Below, one piece after another: positions 52,413 through 57,382 of a stretch of DNA of 57,382 bases. Numbering within the stretch: the stretch's first letter is position 1; each line of letters opens with the position of its first letter. This DNA comes from an uncultured Bacilli bacterium. GTDB taxonomy: Bacteria; Bacillota_I; Bacilli_A; RFN20; CAG-826. The notes under the pieces were generated by a model. It had not been told where the DNA came from and did no database searches. It worked only from the letters and a program-made list of their open reading frames with translations. The position numbers and the translations under genes were made by a program. The stretch lies in contig CALVRV010000006.1 in the NCBI GenBank assembly GCA_944358865.1, positions 1-57,382 on the forward strand, in the 5' to 3' direction.

Positions 52413-54545
52413 ATGAATCAATCTTATTTTTGTGCAAAACTATCATCTTTAAACACTATTTCAATTATGATTTTTACTGATTTAACAAAAAAAAGTGATG
52501 ATATTCGCTTTTTATTAGTTAAAGATTTTAAAATTATCGATAGTATTATTCCAAGCAAGCAGACATCGATGAATAATGTTTACTTTTTTGAAATTCGTTT
52601 AAAAGACGAATTTGAATTTGGACATTTTTATGAGATTTTTATTCCTAATTTTGGTTCGGTCTCTGTTGATGTCAGTGATGCGATATATTTTGATGATTTT
52701 GATAAAAAATTTTATTATGATGGAAATGATTTAGGTGCGACATATAAAAAAGAGGAAACTTCTTTTGCTATTTGGGCTCCTCTTGCGTGCCATGTTTCTT
52801 TGCTTGTTTATTATAAAAAGGGACTTTTAAGTTATGATATGACACGTTGTGAAAAGGGTGTTTATCGTATAACTGTTAAGGGTGATTTAGAAAATGTTAG
52901 CTATCAATATGTTGTAACTAATTCTGGTGTTTCTAGACGAGTTAATGATCCATATGGAAAAGGATTAACTTTAAATAGTGAAAAAAGCGCGGTTGTTGAT
53001 TTAGAAAAAATTAAAAATGAATATCCTAATATAAATTCTAATTTAAATAAAACAATAAACGATGCTTTTATTTATGAATTAAATATTCGTGATTTTACCA
53101 TTGATGAAAATACAAATATTAAAAACAAAGGCAAATATCTTGGTTTAATTGAAGAAAATCGTAAAACTAAAAATGGTAATCCAGCTGGACTAGATTATTT
53201 AAAATTTTTAAATGTTAGCCATGTGCAATTACTTCCAATCTTAGATTTTGGAAATGTTTTAGATGATAATCCAAATAAAATTTATAACTGGGGATATGAT
53301 GTTACTTCATTTTTCTCTTTAGAAGGATCATATTCATTAAAACCTGAAGTTCCAAGTCAAAGAATAAAAGAATTTAAACAAGTTGTTAATAAGCTTCATA
53401 AAAATAATATCGGCGTCATTTTAGATGTTGTATATAACCATATTTTTAGTTATGAAGGAAGCGATTTAGAAAAAATTTTACCGGGATATTATTTTAGAAA
53501 AAATGGGCATGGTCGTATTATTAACGGCTCAGGATGCGGAAATGATGTCGCTAGTGAAAAACTTATGGTAAGAAAAATGATCGCGGATTCATTATGCTAT
53601 CTTGTTAGTATGTTTGATGTCGATGGTTTTAGATTTGATCTATTGGGTTTATTAGATATTGAAACAATTGAATACGCTAAAAAGCGCGTTAGTCAAATTA
53701 AAGATAATGTATTCTTTTATGGAGAAGGTTGGGCTATTCCTACTGGACTTAAAAGTGAAGACCAAGCAACAATATTAAATTCTTTTAAAATGCCAAATAT
53801 TGGGTTTTTTAACGATTCTTTCCGCGATATTTTAAAAGGATCGACATTTGATAATGGTGCGAAAGGATATTTTAATGGCGATTATTCTTATGTTGATGGA
53901 ATGTATTTTGCTATGCTTGGGTCTTGCGTTGATTATACTTTCCCAAAAAGATTTGCTACACCTAGCCAATCAATTAATTATGCAGAATGCCACGATAACG
54001 GCACACTTTATGATAAATTGTTATTTACAAATTCTGAAGAAGATGAAACTAGTCGACTTGATCGAATTAAATTTGCAAATTCTTTGATTGCATTTTCTTT
54101 TGGAGTGCCTTTTATTCACATGGGTCAAGAAATTGGCTTATCTAAATTTATGCAAGATAATACTTACAATATGGGTGATGCCTATAATAAAATGGATTAT
54201 TCTATACTAGATAAACGCTTTGAAATGGCTAAGTATTTAAAAGAATTAATAAATTTTAGAAATAATATGTCGTTTTTAAAAACAAATGATCCAAAAATCA
54301 TCGAAAATATTTATAAATATGAAAAATTAGAAGATGGTGGATTTAAATTACAAATTAATAATATTGATAATAATAACCACGAAGGATTAATTTTAGTTAA
54401 TCCATCTGATAAAACTAAATATATACCATTAGATGATTATTATCGTATTATTTTTACTAAAAATGGTTTTAGTTCAAAAGAAGAATTATATGTTAAAAAT
54501 TTGACTCAATCTCCATTTTCTATAGTTTGGTTGGTGAAAAAATAA
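52413..54545 (+). CDS. Type I pullulanase-like GH13 enzyme
   Basis: A 710-residue intracellular glycoside hydrolase with no signal peptide. The N-terminal ~110 residues are a CBM-like beta domain, then a CBM48 region (YKKEETSFAIWAPLACHVSL). The GH13 catalytic barrel has YNWGYDVTSFFSLEGSY, VILDVVYNHIF, the nucleophile Asp in VDGFRFDLLGLLD, the acid/base Glu in VFFYGEGWAIP and the third acid in NYAECHDNGTLYDKL. The YNWGYD and EGSYS features fit type I pullulanase (pulA), which debranches alpha-1,6 links. Works with malQ on imported maltodextrin or stored glycogen. Confidence 0.88.
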   Translation: MNQSYFCAKLSSLNTISIMIFTDLTKKSDDIRFLLVKDFKIIDSIIPSKQTSMNNVYFFEIRLKDEFEFGHFYEIFIPNFGSVSVDVSDAIYFDDFDKKFYYDGNDLGATYKKEETSFAIWAPLACHVSLLVYYKKGLLSYDMTRCEKGVYRITVKGDLENVSYQYVVTNSGVSRRVNDPYGKGLTLNSEKSAVVDLEKIKNEYPNINSNLNKTINDAFIYELNIRDFTIDENTNIKNKGKYLGLIEENRKTKNGNPAGLDYLKFLNVSHVQLLPILDFGNVLDDNPNKIYNWGYDVTSFFSLEGSYSLKPEVPSQRIKEFKQVVNKLHKNNIGVILDVVYNHIFSYEGSDLEKILPGYYFRKNGHGRIINGSGCGNDVASEKLMVRKMIADSLCYLVSMFDVDGFRFDLLGLLDIETIEYAKKRVSQIKDNVFFYGEGWAIPTGLKSEDQATILNSFKMPNIGFFNDSFRDILKGSTFDNGAKGYFNGDYSYVDGMYFAMLGSCVDYTFPKRFATPSQSINYAECHDNGTLYDKLLFTNSEEDETSRLDRIKFANSLIAFSFGVPFIHMGQEIGLSKFMQDNTYNMGDAYNKMDYSILDKRFEMAKYLKELINFRNNMSFLKTNDPKIIENIYKYEKLEDGGFKLQINNIDNNNHEGLILVNPSDKTKYIPLDDYYRIIFTKNGFSSKEELYVKNLTQSPFSIVWLVKK

Positions 54546-55336
54546 TGTCAGCGGTAAAAAGATATTTTAAACCATTATTTACCGCCGCGCCATCAATATT
54601 ATGGGCTTATTTTTCTTGGATGAAATATTATAGCTTACATCCAAATAAAAAAGATATTTCATATCGTTATAGAAAACTACATAAATTGATCGCTAAAGTT
54701 ACTGATTACTTAAATGGTCAAATTATTGTTGAAGGTTTAGAAAATGTTAATAATATCGATACCAATTTTTGTTTAATTGGAAATCATATTTCAGATTTTG
54801 ATCCTTTAGCTATCATGACTATTTTTGAAAAGCCGGTTACTTTTGTTGGAAAAATTGAAACATTAAAATATCCTTTTATTGGCACTGCATTAAAATCAAT
54901 TTCTGGTGCATTTATTAAAAGAGATGATTTAAAACAAACTTTAAAAGTGATGATGCGTGTTCAAAAAGAAATGGAAGAAGAGAAAAAGAATTGGTGTATT
55001 TTTGCTGAAGGCACTCGTTTAAAAGATTCATCGTTAAAAATTGCTGATATGCATCCTGGTACATTTCGTGTTCCTATGAAAGCCAAAATACCAATTGTAC
55101 CTTTTGCAATTATCGGAAGTGATCGTATTTTTAAAAGCAAACCTATTTATAAAAAATATCCTATCCATATAAAATTTTTAAAACCTATCACTTATGATGA
55201 ATATAAAGATTTATCTACTGAAGAAATAGCAAAATACGTCCAAGCCCAAATACAAAAAACTATTAGCTTTGATTTAAGAAGAAAAGATTTTGATTTGATG
55301 AAAAAAATCAATGGCAATAAATATAATCCGTTATAA
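54545..55336 (+). CDS. 1-acyl-sn-glycerol-3-phosphate acyltransferase (PlsC-like)
   Basis: A 263-residue membrane-associated acyltransferase forming phosphatidic acid. The catalytic H-x4-D motif is in IGNHISDFDPLAI, motif II in GAFIKRDDLKQT, motif III in CIFAEGTRLKDSS and motif IV in KAKIPIVPFAIIG. All motifs are intact, unlike the PlsC-like protein at 16608. The ATG overlaps the pullulanase-like stop by 1 nt (TAATG), so it is coupled to it although unrelated in function. Confidence 0.92.
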   Translation: MSAVKRYFKPLFTAAPSILWAYFSWMKYYSLHPNKKDISYRYRKLHKLIAKVTDYLNGQIIVEGLENVNNIDTNFCLIGNHISDFDPLAIMTIFEKPVTFVGKIETLKYPFIGTALKSISGAFIKRDDLKQTLKVMMRVQKEMEEEKKNWCIFAEGTRLKDSSLKIADMHPGTFRVPMKAKIPIVPFAIIGSDRIFKSKPIYKKYPIHIKFLKPITYDEYKDLSTEEIAKYVQAQIQKTISFDLRRKDFDLMKKINGNKYNPL

Positions 55337-55369
55337 TTGTTAAATTATAAAATAATTTATAGCAATAAA

Positions 55370-55405
55370 AAAACTGTTCAATTTTGAATCTTGAACAGTT
55401 TTTAT
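55370..55405. terminator. Bidirectional terminator
   Basis: AAAACTGTTCAA (55370-55381) pairs with TTGAACAGTTTT (55391-55402) with A and T runs on either side; serves the convergent plsC-like and lipoprotein genes. Confidence 0.85.
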
Positions 55406-55416
55406 TTTAATAATTA

Positions 55417-57219
55417 TTAAGCAGCAGTAGCAGGTGTGAATACTTGCTCAGTAATAAGTGATTCATCAAAGACATAAACATCAAATTCTAAGCTAAAGAC
55501 GCCTGTACCATAACGACCAGAAAGTCCACTTAATAAGACTAATTCATTGGTTGTTTCGTTAAATGCGACATCAGCAGGGAATTCATTGCCTTGAGAATCT
55601 TCCATCATAAATAAACTAGAAGTACCTAAAACAAAGCCAGTGCTTTCATCAAGAATTAATTCTTGGAATACATCAAATGCTTCACGTAAAGTTGCTAAAG
55701 TTGCTTCTTGAGTAGCATCATTTGTATAGTAGTAGTTTGCAAATGATTCTTGAATGATAGCGATATCTTGATTTAAATAAGCACCTTCATTACGACGGTT
55801 TAATGTACTTTGTTGACCAAGTTCAACACCTTCCATTGGTAATGAATCTAATGAAGCAGGAAGTGCAGAGTCAAATGTAGTGCCTTCTGCTAAACCAAGA
55901 TTAATTGAACCATCAGTGACATAAGAATTAATAACATCTTCATAGGCAACAACTACTTCTTGTAAGTTAGAACCAGTAAAGATAGTTGGATTTTCAGTTT
56001 GTAAATAAAGAATTACATAGCCAGGTGCCTCTTGAACACCAAGAACAAGTGAAGATTTTTCACTATAGAATTCAGCATAACCAGTATCGGTAGAACCTGG
56101 GATCATGCCTTCAATAGAAGTAAATAAAGCGACATAGTCTTCAAATACTGTTGTTTCTTGAGGTTCTTCTAAAGAGGTAGATGTATAGGAAGTATTGTAG
56201 GTGTATGCGTTAACACTGACAAGATAACCACCTTGGCTACCACCATAACTAGTATCATCAACAACATAAGAATAGACATCTTCATTACCTAAATCAGCTG
56301 GAATATAATCAGATTCAGGTGATAAGAAGAATGATGACATAGATTGAGATAATTTGCTACCAGCACCTTCTCCTTTAAAAACATAGCCAGCATTAGCATA
56401 ATCTTCAGCGCTCATAGAATAGCAAAAATCTAATGATAAATCGCTAAATAAGAAACCAGCTTGACCATTTTTCCAATGGAATAAGAAATAACCATCAATT
56501 AAATCGCCTTCTTGTAATGAAGCATATGTTTGGTTAAATAATAAAACTTCACGAGCAGTTAAGTTACCAGGAACGTAAACTGGCATAACAAAATAATTAA
56601 ATGGGTTGCCTGTTTCGGCAGAATTGTCGTGGTCTTCACCAGGGAATGTGACATAAAAAGTTTTGCTTTCGCCAACTTTTAATGTACCAGGAGCACTAGT
56701 TAGTTCTAATGTGGCACCAAATGGTGCGCCACTTAATAATCTAGTGCCAAAAATTTCAAAACTAGCACGGTTAACAGCGTAATAATAAAAGTTTGGTACG
56801 CCATCACTAGTTTTTGTCGCGGTAGCGTTTTCTAAGACTACTCTGTCTTCAAAAGTACCGACATAACCAGTAACATCAAGAATGTTACCTAATTCATAGT
56901 CATCTTCATTTTCAACAAAAATTTGAATTGGGTCTAATGTTTGATCTTGTTGCATAACATATAAACCGCCATCAATTTTGCTTAAGACGATGACATCTTC
57001 AAATGTAACCCAGTCGCCTTGATTTTGCGCTTGGTTTGTTTGGCTATTCCAACTTAAGACGTCGATAACTGAAACTACTTCAGGTGCATCAGGTTGAGAG
57101 GAAGTATCTGAACCTGTTGTTGTACCATTTGAGCTAGAAACGTCAGTAGGTTGGCATCCAGCGAGTCCGACAGCGCTTAATGCAGCTACGGCTAAGGTTA
57201 GAAATATTTTTTTCTTCAT
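55417..57219 (-). CDS. Large lipoprotein with an OB-fold-like N-terminal domain
   Basis: A 600-residue exported lipoprotein with lipobox LAGC (Cys22) and a Ser/Thr/Gly linker (about 23-46). Residues ~50-130 contain GDWVTFEDVIVLSK, GGLYVMQQDQ, PIQIFVENEDD and DVTGYVGTFEDRVVLENA, a sequence of strands like the OB-fold domains found beside secreted nucleases and in DUF5689-type proteins. The rest has no motif that I recognise; it is rich in Asp, Tyr, Ser and is probably extracellular. AAAGGAG precedes the ATG at 57219; a longer frame to 57255 begins in the leader. Confidence 0.8.
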   Translation of the reverse strand: MKKKIFLTLAVAALSAVGLAGCQPTDVSSSNGTTTGSDTSSQPDAPEVVSVIDVLSWNSQTNQAQNQGDWVTFEDVIVLSKIDGGLYVMQQDQTLDPIQIFVENEDDYELGNILDVTGYVGTFEDRVVLENATATKTSDGVPNFYYYAVNRASFEIFGTRLLSGAPFGATLELTSAPGTLKVGESKTFYVTFPGEDHDNSAETGNPFNYFVMPVYVPGNLTAREVLLFNQTYASLQEGDLIDGYFLFHWKNGQAGFLFSDLSLDFCYSMSAEDYANAGYVFKGEGAGSKLSQSMSSFFLSPESDYIPADLGNEDVYSYVVDDTSYGGSQGGYLVSVNAYTYNTSYTSTSLEEPQETTVFEDYVALFTSIEGMIPGSTDTGYAEFYSEKSSLVLGVQEAPGYVILYLQTENPTIFTGSNLQEVVVAYEDVINSYVTDGSINLGLAEGTTFDSALPASLDSLPMEGVELGQQSTLNRRNEGAYLNQDIAIIQESFANYYYTNDATQEATLATLREAFDVFQELILDESTGFVLGTSSLFMMEDSQGNEFPADVAFNETTNELVLLSGLSGRYGTGVFSLEFDVYVFDESLITEQVFTPATAA

Positions 57220-57295
57220 CTTTCTTTCTCCTTTCAAAATAAAGAATGCATACATTTTATAATTTATACTAAATTATTACAAGTTTTATTTAAAA

Positions 57296-57325
57296 ATTAT
57301 AAAAATTGTTAAGTGACAATGTCAA
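57296..57325 (-). promoter_or_regulatory. Promoter of the large lipoprotein
   Basis: Minus strand: consensus TTGACA (57325-57320), 18-nt spacer, TATAAT (57301-57296). The -35 lies in a TGACA-TGTCA dyad, a possible operator. Confidence 0.7.
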
Positions 57326-57382
57326 TGCAACTCTAACTGTTTTATAACTACTTTTTCTTTTTTATATAATATTTTTGTCTTC

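Noticed and set aside
1-57382. TGA read as tryptophan (Mycoplasma code)
   Set aside because: Several genes end properly in TGA and Trp is encoded by TGG; no gene needs an internal TGA except the decayed integrase, which is broken by other changes.
1-57382. CRISPR array or T-box/known riboswitch
   Set aside because: No regularly spaced direct repeats were seen, and no leader showed a T-box sequence or other riboswitch core that I could recognise.

Overview
The window is AT-rich and uses the standard bacterial code: TGA is a genuine stop (for example at the ends of the OLD-family fragment, the RNase J-like gene and the ylxR-like gene) and TGG encodes Trp. Compact IF-2 and FtsK proteins, many lipoproteins with Ser/Thr-rich linkers behind the lipobox, B. 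subtilis-like tRNAs with encoded CCA, and the nusA-ylxR-infB-rbfA / truB-ribF-rpsO / pnp order point to a small-genome Gram-positive, probably an uncultivated gut-type Bacilli/Mollicutes-related lineage (RF39- or Acholeplasma-like). That placement is inference.

Layout. 1-1560: edge of an accessory region, with the C-terminal part of an OLD-family ATPase/TOPRIM nuclease and a decayed tyrosine integrase of different base composition. 1582-8501 (minus): a GNAT enzyme and an operon of four surface lipoproteins (InlB-like repeats, two paralogous two-part proteins, a BspA-like leucine-rich repeat protein). 8632-14377: DUF2804 protein, zinc-ribbon membrane protein, rsmE, an unknown, mtaB, rpmF, deoC, rpsU and initiator tRNA. 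14558-18715: a possible PD-(D/E)XK nuclease-like gene, a lipid-type glycosyltransferase/acyltransferase pair, rubrerythrin and a starch-binding-like lipoprotein. 18893-25361: tRNA-Asp, tRNA-Phe, htpG with a CIRCE operator, a pair of paralogous membrane proteins, malQ, rimO, tRNA-Thr. 25493-31052: WYL regulator, membrane protein with LRR tail, ispD, two CNNM/CorC-type CBS proteins. 31095-43304: the translation/RNA block rimP-nusA-ylxR-infB-rbfA, an opposing TtcA-GNAT fusion, truB-ribF, a candidate small RNA, rpsO, a lipoprotein and pnp. 43462-55336: galU, a three-gene GlpA-like oxidoreductase set, a degenerate RNase J2-like gene, ftsK, acpS, a type I pullulanase-like enzyme and a PlsC acyltransferase. 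55417-57219 (minus): a large lipoprotein with an OB-fold-like N-terminal part.

How it fits together. Most of the window is housekeeping: translation and RNA turnover, tRNA/ribosome modification, alpha-glucan use (malQ, pullulanase, possible starch-binding lipoprotein) and membrane lipid synthesis. The less ordinary signals are regulatory RNA and gene architecture: a four-segment attenuator-like leader before rimP-nusA; a candidate S15 leader and a separate terminator-ended structured RNA before rpsO; a TtcA-GNAT fusion; C33 in the initiator tRNA; inverted tRNA fragments behind two tRNA genes; a group of leaderless-type promoters; and an RNase J-like protein with a damaged active site. All functional calls rest on reading motifs by eye; no searches were run.
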